Shown: piece after piece, positions 24,784-35,793 of the stretch
Layout of the letters: each line of letters starts with the position of its first letter
Numbering within the stretch: position 1 is the stretch's first letter
Assembly: GCA_949519155.1 (NCBI GenBank)
Contig: CATIQU010000028.1
Coordinates: forward strand, 1 to 49,977
Direction: 5' to 3'
DNA from: Polaribacter sp. SA4-10
Lineage (GTDB): Bacteria; Bacteroidota; Bacteroidia; Flavobacteriales; Flavobacteriaceae
Length of the DNA stretch: 49,977 nt
Notes under the pieces: model-generated
The model's database searches: none
What the model was told of the DNA's origin: nothing
Seen by the model: the letters and a program-made list of their open reading frames with translations, nothing else
Position numbers and translations under genes: made by a program

Positions 24784-27700
24784 GTGCTCCAACCCTCAAC
24801 GTTTCAAGTTTATAACGCTTCTGCTGGAAGCGGAAAAACATTTACACTCGTCAAAGAATATCTAAAAGTTTTATTGAGCTCAAATGATATTTTTCGGTTT
24901 CAAAAAGTATTGGCAATTACGTTTACAAACAAAGCTGCTGCAGAAATGAAAGCGCGGGTTTTGTCAAATTTAGAAGCTTTTTCTGAAGGAGAAGAGAATG
25001 ATTTATTTCATGCTATTCAAAAAGAAATTTCTATTGAAAAAGTCATGATTCAAGAAAGAAGCAAGAAAATTTTAGGGGTAATTCTTCAAAATTACGCAGC
25101 TTTTTCTATTACAACGATTGATAGTTTTACTCATAAAATCATTAAAAGTTTTGCATTTGATTTAGGCTTGTCTCTAAACTTTGAAGTAGAAATGGATGCA
25201 GTTTCTCTGTTGAGTCAAGCTGTAGATGTTTTAATTTCTAAGATTGGAACAGATCAAAAATTAACAAAATTGTTAATTGATTTCACTTTAGATAAAACTG
25301 ATGATGACAAATCGTGGGATATTTCTAGGGATCTAAATGAATTTTCAAGGATTTTACTGAGTGAAGAAGATACAGTCCATTTTAAAGGTTTAGCAGACAA
25401 GACCATTACAGATTTCACAGAACTTAAAAAGAAGTTGAATAAGGAGCAACAAGAACTAAAAAAACAGGTTTCTGAAACAGGTGAATGTCTCCTTTCTGTG
25501 CTCTCAAATGCTGGCTTAGATAGAAAAGATTTTACACGCGGTACGGTTCCGAAATTTTTTGCAGATGTTGCACAAAAAGAGTTCAATTTCGACTTTATTA
25601 AAAGAAGTGAAACCATTGAAAAGGCAATTGAAAACCATCAATATTATACCAAAAAAACTACTCAAGAGAAAATAGAATTGATCGAAGGGGTAGTTCCTCA
25701 AATTATAGCTTGTTTTCAGAAAACAAAAAAACTTTTTCAACAGTTTTTATTAAATAAATTGGCGCTAAAAAGCCTGACTCCACTTGCTGTGTTAAATCAT
25801 ATCAATTTAGAATTAACTAATATTAAGGAAGAAAATAATATTCGGTTGAATGCAGAGTTTAATCAGTTGATTTCAGATCATATAAAAGAGCAGCCAGCCC
25901 CTTTTATTTACGAAAGAATTGGGCAAAAATACATGCATTATTTTATTGACGAAATGCAAGATACTTCTGTGCTGCAATGGCAAAATTTAATTCCATTAAT
26001 AGCGAATGCTTTAGCACAAGAAAATAGCAACTTGTTACTAGTTGGCGATGGGAAACAGGCAATCTACAGATGGCGAGGAGGGAAAGCAGAACAGTTTATT
26101 CATCTAGGGGCCTCTGGAGAAAAAGCGAAAAATCCGTTTCACCTTCCCAAAGAAATTAAAGAATTAGAAACAAATTATCGAAGTTACTCAGAGATCATTG
26201 ATTTTAACAACCTCTTCTTTCAACATACTGCTCATTTTCTTCAACATGAAGACTATAAAAAACTGTTTATTGATGGAAATAAACAATTAAAAACAGCTAA
26301 AAAAGGAGGGTATGTATCTCTTTCTTTTCTTGAAAAAGAAGAAGAAAAAGAAGCAGAAGAACTCAAGTACCCAAAGAAAGTACTAGAGACAATTCAGCAT
26401 TTAGACCCGCAATTTTCTTTGAGTGATGTTTGTGTTTTAGTAAGAAAAAAAGCTCACGGCGTTGCTGTTGCTAATTATTTGTCGGAGAATGGCATTGCCA
26501 TTGTTTCGTCGGAAACGTTGTTATTGTCAACAAGTTCAAAAGTTAATTTTATCATTAACTTTTTGCAAACAATTCAGCATCCACATGACAAAGAAGCGCT
26601 TTTAGATTGTTTGTATTTTTTGCACTACCATTTAAAAATTCAACAAGAAAAGCATCAATTCATAAGTGATTTCATCAATTTGGAAAAGGAGCAGTTTTTT
26701 AGTGAATTAAATTCGCATGGACTCTTTTTTGATCTTTCTAAGTTCCACCAAAAACCATTTTACGAAAAAGTAGAAGAAATCATTCGAAGTTTTCGGTTAG
26801 TCGACTCTTCAGATGCGTATGTACAATTTTTTTTAGATGTTGTTTTGGAGCAACAAAGAAAAGGCACGAGCATTCAGGAATTTTTAGATTTCTGGGGTGA
26901 TAAAAAAGAAAAACTAAGTATTGTTGCTCCAGATGCTAAGAATGCTGTGCAGGTAATGACCATTCATAAGTCTAAAGGCCTAGAATTTCCTGTAGTTATT
27001 TTTCCGTATGATTTGAATATTTATAAACAAATAAACCCCAAGGCTTGGTTGGATGAATTGCCAGAGGTCTTTAATGGATTCCCTGAGCTTTTGGTAGATT
27101 ATAGTAAATCGCTGAGTTATATAAATGACAGAGGATTGCAAATATTTAATGCTCAACGAGAAGCACAAGAATTAGATAATTTTAATTTATTATACGTTGC
27201 TTTAACGAGGTCTGTAGAACAATTACACATTATAACAGCGTACAATGTTAAAAGCGATGGTGTCGAAAATACCAATTTTTATGCAGGAATTTTTATTCAT
27301 TATTTAAAAGAAAAAAATCTTTGGCAAGAAGGTGTTTTTGAATACAGTTTTGGTGAAAAAAAGAAGAGGAGTTTGAAACAAGAGGAGCGTCAAGAAACGG
27401 AGATTCAGCAAGAGTTTATTTCCACTTCTTTAGACGAACATAATATTTTGATGTTGGCAAACTCTTCCAAGTTATGGGATACTGAACAGGGAAAAGCAAT
27501 TGATTTTGGGAATTTAATTCATGAAATGATGTCAAAGATCATTACAAAAGATGACTTAGAGGGGGTTGTAAAGCAGTATATTCAGCAAGGATTTATTTCT
27601 AAAATTGAAGCGATAAATATTGAAAGAATAATTTTAAAAATAGTTACTCATAAACAAATAAGCGCATTTTTTAACAAGGATGTTACCGTTTTTAATGAAA

Positions 27701-27933
27701 GAGAAATTGTTGATGTTGATAATCAGATTATCATTCCAGACAGGTTGGTGCTCAACGCAAAAAAAGAAGTGATTATAATTGACTACAAAACAGGGAAGCC
27801 ATCAAAAAAATATCACCAGCAACTACTAAAGTATGAGCAAGTTTTAAAAACAATGAATTTTAAAGTCGTTCAAAAACTTTTGGTATATATAAATGAAGAA
27901 ATAGATATTGTTGAGGTATCGTCAAAAAAATAA
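24784..27933 (+). CDS. UvrD-family helicase-nuclease, AddA/RecB-like
   Basis: A 1049-residue double-strand-break-processing enzyme. Helicase motifs in order: Walker A NASAGSGKTFTLVKEY (about 11-26), AITFTNKAAAEMKARV, YFIDEMQDTSVLQW (motif II), GDGKQAIYRWRGG (III), TNYRSY (IV), VMTIHKSKGLEFPVV (V) and LLYVALTRSVEQL (VI). The C-terminal 140 residues form a PD-(D/E)XK nuclease: GNLIHEMMS, PDRLVL, VIIIDYKTGK and QLLKYEQ. It should resect DNA ends for RecA loading. Translation seems to begin at GTG 24784 since the Walker A follows at once. The usual AddB-like partner is not adjacent in this window. Confidence 0.9.
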   Translation: MLQPSTFQVYNASAGSGKTFTLVKEYLKVLLSSNDIFRFQKVLAITFTNKAAAEMKARVLSNLEAFSEGEENDLFHAIQKEISIEKVMIQERSKKILGVILQNYAAFSITTIDSFTHKIIKSFAFDLGLSLNFEVEMDAVSLLSQAVDVLISKIGTDQKLTKLLIDFTLDKTDDDKSWDISRDLNEFSRILLSEEDTVHFKGLADKTITDFTELKKKLNKEQQELKKQVSETGECLLSVLSNAGLDRKDFTRGTVPKFFADVAQKEFNFDFIKRSETIEKAIENHQYYTKKTTQEKIELIEGVVPQIIACFQKTKKLFQQFLLNKLALKSLTPLAVLNHINLELTNIKEENNIRLNAEFNQLISDHIKEQPAPFIYERIGQKYMHYFIDEMQDTSVLQWQNLIPLIANALAQENSNLLLVGDGKQAIYRWRGGKAEQFIHLGASGEKAKNPFHLPKEIKELETNYRSYSEIIDFNNLFFQHTAHFLQHEDYKKLFIDGNKQLKTAKKGGYVSLSFLEKEEEKEAEELKYPKKVLETIQHLDPQFSLSDVCVLVRKKAHGVAVANYLSENGIAIVSSETLLLSTSSKVNFIINFLQTIQHPHDKEALLDCLYFLHYHLKIQQEKHQFISDFINLEKEQFFSELNSHGLFFDLSKFHQKPFYEKVEEIIRSFRLVDSSDAYVQFFLDVVLEQQRKGTSIQEFLDFWGDKKEKLSIVAPDAKNAVQVMTIHKSKGLEFPVVIFPYDLNIYKQINPKAWLDELPEVFNGFPELLVDYSKSLSYINDRGLQIFNAQREAQELDNFNLLYVALTRSVEQLHIITAYNVKSDGVENTNFYAGIFIHYLKEKNLWQEGVFEYSFGEKKKRSLKQEERQETEIQQEFISTSLDEHNILMLANSSKLWDTEQGKAIDFGNLIHEMMSKIITKDDLEGVVKQYIQQGFISKIEAINIERIILKIVTHKQISAFFNKDVTVFNEREIVDVDNQIIIPDRLVLNAKKEVIIIDYKTGKPSKKYHQQLLKYEQVLKTMNFKVVQKLLVYINEEIDIVEVSSKK

Positions 27934-27968
27934 ACTTTGTAACTTTACAATTCTCAAATTAATAAAAA

Positions 27969-29162
27969 ATGTACAATAAAATTAAGGATACTTTAAAGAA
28001 CGAGCTTCAAGAAATCAAAGATGCTGGTTTGTATAAATCAGAAAGAATTATTACCTCTTCTCAAGATGCAGTAATTCAAATAACTACTGGAGAAGAAGTT
28101 CTTAATTTTTGCGCCAATAATTATTTAGGTTTGTCAAACAACCCAGAAGTCATTCAGGCGGCAAAAGATGCCATGGATACCCATGGGTTTGGAATGTCAT
28201 CCGTTCGTTTTATTTGTGGAACACAAGATATTCACAAACAGTTAGAGGCAAAAATTGCTGAATTTTACACCACAGAAGATACCATTTTGTATGCAGCAGC
28301 TTTTGATGCAAATGGAGGTGTTTTTGAACCTTTATTGACTAAGAAAGATGCTATTATTTCAGACAGTTTAAATCATGCTTCTATTATAGACGGAGTGCGA
28401 TTGTGTAAAGCAGCTCGTTATCGTTACGATAATAATGATATGCATTCTTTGGAAGCGCAGTTAATTGAAGCAAATAAACAAGCCCATCGTTTTAAGATTA
28501 TTGTTACAGACGGTGTTTTTTCAATGGATGGTATTGTGGCGAAATTAGATGAGATTTGTGATTTAGCTGATAAATATGATGCATTGGTCATGGTTGATGA
28601 GTGTCATGCTACTGGTTTTATTGGAAAAACAGGGCGTGGAACTGTGGAGTTGAAAAATGTAATGGATCGCGTAGATATTGTTACCGGAACACTTGGGAAA
28701 GCCTTGGGAGGTGCAATGGGAGGGTATACCACTGGGAAAAAAGAAATTATTGAAATATTACGTCAACGTTCAAGACCTTATTTGTTTTCAAATTCACTTG
28801 CTCCAGCATTAGTTGGGGGCGCTTTGAAAGTATTTGATATGATTTTTGATGACACGACATTGCGAGATCAATTGGAATGGAATACCAATTATTTTAGAAC
28901 AAAAATGGAAGCAGCAGGATTTGATCTTGTTGGGGCAGATGCCGCCATTGTTCCCGTAATGTTATACGACGCTAAATTGTCTCAAGCTATGGCAAACAGG
29001 TTGCTTGAAGAAGGAATTTATGTGATTGGATTCTTTTTTCCAGTAGTACCAAAGGACAAAGCACGAATTCGCGTGCAGTTGTCTGCAGCACATACAGAAG
29101 CGCATTTAAACAAGGCAATTGCTGCTTTTATCAAAGTAGGAAAGGAACTTGAGGTTATTTAA
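27969..29162 (+). CDS. kbl: Glycine C-acetyltransferase (2-amino-3-ketobutyrate CoA ligase)
   Basis: A 397-residue PLP enzyme of the alpha-oxoamine synthase family that converts 2-amino-3-oxobutyrate and CoA to glycine and acetyl-CoA, the second step of threonine degradation. Motifs: [48 protein letters not shown], and the PLP-lysine segment [15 protein letters not shown], then FSNSLAPA. Length and motif set match Kbl well. Threonine dehydrogenase (tdh) is not in the window. It starts 35 bases after the helicase gene and precedes a strong promoter for the OmpA-type gene. Confidence 0.93.
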   Translation: MYNKIKDTLKNELQEIKDAGLYKSERIITSSQDAVIQITTGEEVLNFCANNYLGLSNNPEVIQAAKDAMDTHGFGMSSVRFICGTQDIHKQLEAKIAEFYTTEDTILYAAAFDANGGVFEPLLTKKDAIISDSLNHASIIDGVRLCKAARYRYDNNDMHSLEAQLIEANKQAHRFKIIVTDGVFSMDGIVAKLDEICDLADKYDALVMVDECHATGFIGKTGRGTVELKNVMDRVDIVTGTLGKALGGAMGGYTTGKKEIIEILRQRSRPYLFSNSLAPALVGGALKVFDMIFDDTTLRDQLEWNTNYFRTKMEAAGFDLVGADAAIVPVMLYDAKLSQAMANRLLEEGIYVIGFFFPVVPKDKARIRVQLSAAHTEAHLNKAIAAFIKVGKELEVI

Positions 29163-29207
29163 ACCTACTAAAAATGGGTGTTTTCTGCAATTTTTTTAGA
29201 TTTGTCT

Positions 29208-29237
29208 TTGTAAATAAAATATATCCGCTTACTTTTG
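29208..29237 (+). promoter_or_regulatory. Canonical Bacteroidota promoter for the OmpA-family gene
   Basis: TTG (29208-29210), a 19-base spacer, then TACTTTTG (29230-29237). This is a full match to TTG-N19-TAnnTTTG. The expected start site gives a leader of about 30 A/T-rich bases before ATG 29275. Confidence 0.75.
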
Positions 29238-29274
29238 TAAATTATAAAATGAAATTTAATTTAAAAACTTGATA

Positions 29275-30609
29275 ATGAAATTATTAAAATTAGCTGTGAT
29301 AGCTTTGTTTACGTTAGGAACTGTTAGTAACGTAAGTGCACAAGATGAAAACAACCCTTACGTTGTAGGATTTGGAGTAAATGTTGTAGATTTTAGCTCT
29401 TATCCATTAAATAACACTAGTTGGAACTTTTTACCTTCTGTATCTAGAATTTCTGGAGAGACCTATTTAGAGAAAGGTTTTTCTTTACAGTTCTCTGGAA
29501 CGATTAATAAAATTGAGGTTGGTGTTGATGATGTAGCCGTTGATGAATTATATTGGTCAGCAGACATGAATGTAAAATATGATCTTAATAACTTAGTAGG
29601 AGAAACTTCTCAATGGTTTGATCCTTATGTATATTTAGGTGGTGGTTACGTAGCTTTTGGAGATGCTTCAGAAGGAATGTTAAACGCTGGTGCTGGTTTT
29701 AATACTTGGTTTAACGAAAACTTAGGATTGAATCTTCAAACAGGTTATAGAAAAGGTTTTTCTGACGAAGTAGCCGAACACTGGCAATCTTCTTTAGGTT
29801 TGGTTTTTAGATTTGGAGGAAAAGATACAGATGGTGACGGTGTTTATGACAAAAAAGATGCTTGTCCAGAAGAAGCTGGATTAGTTGAATTTAACGGTTG
29901 TCCAGATGCAGATAACGATGGAATCAAAGATTCTGATGATGCATGTCCAAATGTTGCAGGTTCTGCAGCAATGAACGGATGTCCTGATACAGACGGTGAT
30001 GGTATTGCTGATAAAGACGATATGTGTGTAGATGCAAAAGGAACAAAAGCTAATAAAGGGTGTCCTGATACTGATGGAGATTCTGTTTTAGATAAAGATG
30101 ACAAATGTACTACTACAGCTGGACCAGCTGCAAACGGTGGTTGTCCTTGGCCAGATACAGACGGAGACGGTGTATTAGACAAAGATGATAACTGTAACAA
30201 TGAAGTGGGACCTGCATCAAACAATGGTTGTCCATTACCAATTATTACAGAAGAGGCTGTAGCAGCAATCAATATGAGCGCTAAAACAATCTTGTTTGAA
30301 TTTGATAATGCATCTTTTCAATCAGGAGTATCTGATCAGTTAGATGCAATTGTTGCAATCATGAATAAATACCCAAAAGCAACCTTTTTAATTGAAGGAC
30401 ATACAGATAGCATTGGTACTGAAAAAGTAAACCAAAAGATATCTGATAAGAGAGCAGCAGCAGTTAAGGCTTACTTTGTTGAAAAAGGAGTTGATGCAAC
30501 GCGTATAGATACTAAAGGATTTGGTGAATCTATGCCAGTAGCTGGAAACATGCTAAAAGCAGGAAGAAGCTTAAACAGAAGAGTAGAGATTAAAACTACG
30601 AACAAATAA
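29275..30609 (+). CDS. OmpA family outer-membrane protein with thrombospondin type-3 repeats
   Basis: A 444-residue protein: signal peptide (1-21, ending VSAQ), N-terminal eight-strand barrel (about 28-185), a run of five Asp-rich calcium-binding TSP3 repeats (about 186-320; DTDGDGVxDKDDxC pattern), and a C-terminal OmpA peptidoglycan-binding domain (about 335-444; ILFEFDNASFQ, IEGHTDSIGTEKVNQKISDKRA). It should link outer membrane to cell wall and is probably abundant, as a full consensus promoter and a strong terminator bracket it as a single-gene unit. I start at ATG 29275, not the in-frame TTG 29269. Confidence 0.92.
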   Translation: MKLLKLAVIALFTLGTVSNVSAQDENNPYVVGFGVNVVDFSSYPLNNTSWNFLPSVSRISGETYLEKGFSLQFSGTINKIEVGVDDVAVDELYWSADMNVKYDLNNLVGETSQWFDPYVYLGGGYVAFGDASEGMLNAGAGFNTWFNENLGLNLQTGYRKGFSDEVAEHWQSSLGLVFRFGGKDTDGDGVYDKKDACPEEAGLVEFNGCPDADNDGIKDSDDACPNVAGSAAMNGCPDTDGDGIADKDDMCVDAKGTKANKGCPDTDGDSVLDKDDKCTTTAGPAANGGCPWPDTDGDGVLDKDDNCNNEVGPASNNGCPLPIITEEAVAAINMSAKTILFEFDNASFQSGVSDQLDAIVAIMNKYPKATFLIEGHTDSIGTEKVNQKISDKRAAAVKAYFVEKGVDATRIDTKGFGESMPVAGNMLKAGRSLNRRVEIKTTNK

Positions 30610-30630
30610 GTTCCCCTTTCTTTAAAATAT

Positions 30631-30662
30631 AAAACCTCATCAATTTTTGATGAGGTTTTTTT
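30631..30662 (+). terminator. Rho-independent terminator of the OmpA-family gene
   Basis: CCTCATC (30635-30641) pairs with GATGAGG (30649-30655), extended by A/T pairs, and is followed by seven T (30656-30662). Confidence 0.85.
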
Positions 30663-30719
30663 ACGCCCTAAAATTAAATTTATTAGCGTAAAATTCTTTT
30701 AAATTTCAAGGAAATAAAT

Positions 30720-30727
30720 TACCTTTG
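30720..30727 (+). promoter_or_regulatory. -7 box TACCTTTG for atpD
   Basis: Matches TAnnTTTG; the transcript would have a leader of about 50 bases before ATG 30787. The -33 position shows TTT instead of TTG at 19-base spacing. Confidence 0.55.
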
Positions 30728-30774
30728 CACCCTGAAAGAAAAGTTATTTAACTTTAAAGATTTAATTCATTTAA

Positions 30775-32298
<1,524 letters not shown>

Positions 32299-32306
32299 TA
32301 ATTGCT

Positions 32307-32334
32307 GAAAGCCAAAAGCTTAAAGCCCAAAGAC
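32307..32334 (+). repeat. Four tandem degenerate heptads in the atpD-atpC gap
   Basis: GAAAGCC, AAAAGCT, TAAAGCC and CAAAGAC follow each other without gaps (consensus nAAAGCy). It fills most of the 42-base space between atpD and atpC. A similar heptad run lies in the groES-groEL gap. Confidence 0.5.
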
Positions 32335-32340
32335 TAAAAT

Positions 32341-32634
32341 ATGTTTTTAGAAATTGTAACACCAGAAGCGATCTTATTTTCATCAGAAGTAGATTCTATA
32401 TTTGTTCCTGGGATTAACGGAGAATTTCAAATGCTAAACAATCATGCCCCTGTCGTTTCTATTCTTAAAGAAGGAATGGTTAAGGTTCATGTGCATTCTC
32501 AAGGTCAAATAGTACCCACTGAATTAAAAGGAAAGATGCAAGTACATCAAGATGATGAAAAAGTACTTACCTTATCAATCAGTTCTGGAACGCTTGAATT
32601 TAATGACAACAAAGCAATTATATTAGCGGATTAA
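32341..32634 (+). CDS. atpC: F1 ATP synthase subunit epsilon (short form)
   Basis: A 97-residue protein containing only the N-terminal beta-sandwich of epsilon (MFLEIVTPEAILFSSEVDSIFVPGINGEF, NNHAPVVSILKEG). The C-terminal helical hairpin that inhibits ATP hydrolysis in E. coli-type epsilon (about 135 residues) is absent, as is usual in Bacteroidota. It couples rotor to F1. It is co-transcribed with atpD and followed by a clear terminator. Confidence 0.95.
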   Translation: MFLEIVTPEAILFSSEVDSIFVPGINGEFQMLNNHAPVVSILKEGMVKVHVHSQGQIVPTELKGKMQVHQDDEKVLTLSISSGTLEFNDNKAIILAD

Positions 32635-32661
32635 TTTGCGCTTCTATATTTTAATACAAAT

Positions 32662-32692
32662 CTCAAAACAGCAATGTTTTGAGGTTTTTTTT
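32662..32692 (+). terminator. Rho-independent terminator of atpD-atpC
   Basis: CTCAAAAC (32662-32669), a six-base loop, GTTTTGAG (32676-32683), then a run of eight T. It ends the operon ahead of the convergent gene. Confidence 0.85.
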
Positions 32693-32723
32693 GCTTCAAA
32701 CTAGAAAGAACTAGCATTTTCTT

Positions 32724-33383
32724 CTAGTTTGCCGAAATGATAATGTTATCTAATTCATAAGTACCGTCTTCATTCGCATTTCCGCTACCTGTATATCTAA
32801 AGGCAAAATAGGTGATACCTTCTCCACAAGAGAGGTTCACAAGACCAGAATCAAACCAATTAGAAAAGGAGTCTGTATTTTGCGTTATATAGGCCCTCGG
32901 AACAATTCCCCAAGTTGCAGACTCCATTCCAGAAGGCGTCCCATCCCAATCATTGGAAAACAGCAGCGCTAGGGCACTATCATCCGCATAACTGTTGGAG
33001 GTTTCAAACTGAAGTGTTACCCCTGTATTTGTATCTAAATCTATCCCTGGCGTGATCAACCATGTAACTGTAGCATTGTTATTTGAGTTATAGTAACCAA
33101 TTCGTGCAGAAATCCCTTGCGACGGATAGCTTCCTGTTGCTGTGTATGTCTCCCAACCTTCCGATCCAGCTTCTTTAAAGTGAGTCCAGCCATTTCCGGT
33201 AATGAAAGAGGAATTTGGTTGATTTTCAAAGTCATCGAAAAAAAGAATCGTACTACCTTCTATTGCTGCAAGTCCACAGTCTAAGGCGATTGGATCACAC
33301 CTTTCTGTGTCTGTAAAAACGAAATCTGCTGGTGTATTTGCAATTGCAACTAAAAACTCTGAGGTATAATCTTTCGATAGCAC
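32724..33383 (-). CDS. Choice-of-anchor J domain protein, N-terminally truncated remnant
   Basis: The visible product (219 residues from GTG 33383) is mostly one beta-jelly-roll like choice-of-anchor J / cleaved adhesin domains of secreted Bacteroidota proteins: ILFFDDFENQPNSSFITGNGWTHFKEAG, WLITPGIDLDTN, GEGITYFAFRYTGSGNANEDGTYELDNI. The first 35 residues resemble the C-terminal end of the OB-like DUF5689 domain that normally precedes it (IPTGKGTAAFVLSKDY...TERCDP). That homology continues upstream of GTG to about 33430, yet no signal peptide, DUF5689 body or plausible start is present. The gene therefore looks cut at its 5' side next to recJ and is probably not functional. Confidence 0.6.
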   Translation of the reverse strand: MLSKDYTSEFLVAIANTPADFVFTDTERCDPIALDCGLAAIEGSTILFFDDFENQPNSSFITGNGWTHFKEAGSEGWETYTATGSYPSQGISARIGYYNSNNNATVTWLITPGIDLDTNTGVTLQFETSNSYADDSALALLFSNDWDGTPSGMESATWGIVPRAYITQNTDSFSNWFDSGLVNLSCGEGITYFAFRYTGSGNANEDGTYELDNIIISAN

Positions 33384-33514
33384 AAAAGCTGCAGTTCCTT
33401 TTCCTGTTGGTATTACATTCGATTTAAAGCTTGCTCGTGACGGTAAGAGTACGGAAAAAGTAATAAGGAAAAAATATAGAACACAGCACTTACATACCGA
33501 AACAACAACCCCTT

Positions 33515-35200
33515 TTACTGCAAGTCCTTTAGCAATAGTTGAATGGATTTAACCCCATTCCATTCATTTTCATCCAAGGCATAAACAATATCAAACTCAT
33601 TTTGAATCTCCGTTATTTTAGAGCCCAAATTAAAGCCAATGGCATTGTAGGTTTTAGAGTCAGCTCCAGCAATGATGTTTAACTTTAAATGGGTTTTGTC
33701 TGCACCCACTTGCTTGCCATAGCCATTGTCTCTTACCGCAGATGTCTTAAAATTAGGCTTCATATTTTGCGGACCAAAAGGCGCCATTTGCTGTACAATT
33801 CGAAAGAACTTGGGCGTAATTTCCGACAATTCAATTTCAGCATCAATCAAAATTTCAGGTGTCAACAATTCTTTCGGAATGGTGTTGCGTACCACCTCTT
33901 CAAATTTGGTTTTAAATTTTTCGTAGTTTTCGGGTAATAACGTTAACCCGGCCGCATACTTATGACCTCCAAATTGCTCGATGAATTCTTCACACGCCTG
34001 CAAGGCGTTGTAGACATCAAACCCTTTTACAGAACGAGCAGAAGCTGCTAGTTTGTCGCCACTTTTAGTAAAAACCAACGTAGGGCGGTAGTGTTTTTCA
34101 ATCAATCGAGAAGCAACAATACCAATCACCCCTTTGTGCCAATCTTCTTTGAAAACTACCGAGGTAAACCGATCTTCCTCTTCATTATCTATGATTTGCA
34201 TTAGGGCTTCGTTGGTTATTTTTTTATCCAAGTCTTTCCGGTCCGCATTAAAAATTTCAATAGCAGCCGCAAATTCCACCGCCGAATCAAAATCCATTTC
34301 GGTCAGTAATTCCACTGCATAATTTCCGTGTTTCATTCTTCCCGCAGCATTAATTCTGGGTGCAACAATAAACACAACGTCAGTAATGGTTAGTACCTCT
34401 TTTTTGGTTTGATGAATGATGGCTTTGATGCCGTTTCTTGGATTGGAGTTAATGACCTGCAAACCAAAGTAAGCAAGCGTTCTGTTTTCCCCATTCATGG
34501 GAACAATATCTGCCGCAATTGCCATAGCTACCAAATCTAAATAAGGAACAAAATCGGCAATGCTTTGTTGTCTGCTTTTTCCGAGCGCTTGAATCAATTT
34601 AAAACCCACTCCGCAACCGCACAATTCATCAAAAGGATAGTAGCAATCAGCTCTTTTTGGATTTAAAATAGCCACTGCCTTTGGTAATTCTGGACCTGGT
34701 TTGTGGTGGTCACAAATAATAAAATCAATCTTTTTTTCAGTAGCGTAAGTTACTTTTTCAAGGGCTTTTGTACCACAATCTAGGGCAATAATTAGTGAGA
34801 AATTATTATCATCGGCAAAGTCAATTCCTTTAAAAGAAACGCCATAGCCTTCTCCATATCGATCTGGAATGTAGGTAGAAACATTCGAGTAAATTGTTTT
34901 TAAGTAAGAAGCAACCAATGAAACTGCAGAAGTTCCATCCACATCATAATCGCCAAAAACTAAAATATTTTCATCGTTGCGAATTGCTGTTTCAATGCGT
35001 TCCACTGCCACGTCCATGTCTTTCATTAAAAAAGGATCATGGAGATCTTCTAGGCTGGGTCTAAAGAATTTTTTTGCTTCTTCAAATGTGGTAATGTTCC
35101 TTTGAAATAAAATTTTAGAAATGGTGGTATCCACAGACAAATCTTGTGCAAGTTTTGCTATCTTTTCTTTCTCAATTTTTGGTTTTGAACTCCAACGCAT
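33515..35200 (-). CDS. recJ: Single-stranded-DNA-specific exonuclease RecJ
   Basis: A 561-residue 5'-3' exonuclease of the DHH/DHHA1 family, used in recombination, mismatch and base-excision repair. Motif I VFGDYDVDGTSAV is near 79-91, motif III DHHKPGPELPKA near 155, DHHA1-domain motifs follow (APRINAAGRMKHG; SARSVKGFDVYNAL; QFGGHKYAAGL), and there is a C-terminal OB-fold. Length is typical. It starts 28 bases after the OsmC gene and may be co-transcribed with it. Confidence 0.95.
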   Translation of the reverse strand: MRWSSKPKIEKEKIAKLAQDLSVDTTISKILFQRNITTFEEAKKFFRPSLEDLHDPFLMKDMDVAVERIETAIRNDENILVFGDYDVDGTSAVSLVASYLKTIYSNVSTYIPDRYGEGYGVSFKGIDFADDNNFSLIIALDCGTKALEKVTYATEKKIDFIICDHHKPGPELPKAVAILNPKRADCYYPFDELCGCGVGFKLIQALGKSRQQSIADFVPYLDLVAMAIAADIVPMNGENRTLAYFGLQVINSNPRNGIKAIIHQTKKEVLTITDVVFIVAPRINAAGRMKHGNYAVELLTEMDFDSAVEFAAAIEIFNADRKDLDKKITNEALMQIIDNEEEDRFTSVVFKEDWHKGVIGIVASRLIEKHYRPTLVFTKSGDKLAASARSVKGFDVYNALQACEEFIEQFGGHKYAAGLTLLPENYEKFKTKFEEVVRNTIPKELLTPEILIDAEIELSEITPKFFRIVQQMAPFGPQNMKPNFKTSAVRDNGYGKQVGADKTHLKLNIIAGADSKTYNAIGFNLGSKITEIQNEFDIVYALDENEWNGVKSIQLLLKDLQ

Positions 35201-35228
35201 CGCACTATTTTTTGAATCTTATGGTCCT

Positions 35229-35651
35229 TTATGAGTGTAGGTGAATCCCTATTGTGATGGTTGCAAACTGTCGAAACATTTCCATAACACCACAATATTT
35301 TTCAACCGATAAATCAACAGCCTTGTTTATTTTGTCTTCAGGCAATTCGCTTCCGTAAAAGTGATAATCTACCAAAACTTTATTGTAAAATTTCGGATGT
35401 TCCTCCGTCAATTCACCCGTAACAACAATTTTAAAATCAGCAACTGTCACTCTCATTTTTTCTAAAAGAGAAACTACATCCAGTCCAGAGCAACCCGCTA
35501 AAGAGGAAAGCATTAAAGCTTTTGGTCTATACCCAGCGTCTTTTCCGCCATGTTCTTCCGAAGTGTCAATTAAAAAGTTGTGCCCCCCAGGATTGTCAGA
35601 TTCAAAAAGCATATTTTCTTTCCAGGTAGTCGTAACGATATTTGTATTCAT
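35229..35651 (-). CDS. OsmC/Ohr-family protein
   Basis: A 140-residue OsmC-fold protein. The peroxidatic/resolving Cys region is SSLAGCSGLDVVSLLEKMRV (Cys near 54), and the second Cys occurs in VEKYCGVMEMFRQFA (near 122), matching the YhfA/OsmC two-Cys pattern. Members reduce hydroperoxides as small cytoplasmic dimers. It precedes recJ on the same strand and is divergent from an AhpD-like gene, so a peroxide-stress link is plausible. Confidence 0.9.
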   Translation of the reverse strand: MNTNIVTTTWKENMLFESDNPGGHNFLIDTSEEHGGKDAGYRPKALMLSSLAGCSGLDVVSLLEKMRVTVADFKIVVTGELTEEHPKFYNKVLVDYHFYGSELPEDKINKAVDLSVEKYCGVMEMFRQFATITIGIHLHS

Positions 35652-35793
35652 AAGAATGTTTTAGCAAATGATTTTTAAAAGTAATAATTGTTAAAGGTAA
35701 AAAATAAAACCTTTTTCCTCCTACTTTAATTGCGGCACTATTTTTCTTAATAAAAAACTATCTTTAGCTACTGAAACAAATACATATAAAAAG

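Noticed and set aside
29844..30272. 142-codon minus-strand repeat-like open frame
   Set aside because: Its apparent repeats are the mirror of the Asp-rich TSP3 repeats of the OmpA-family gene.
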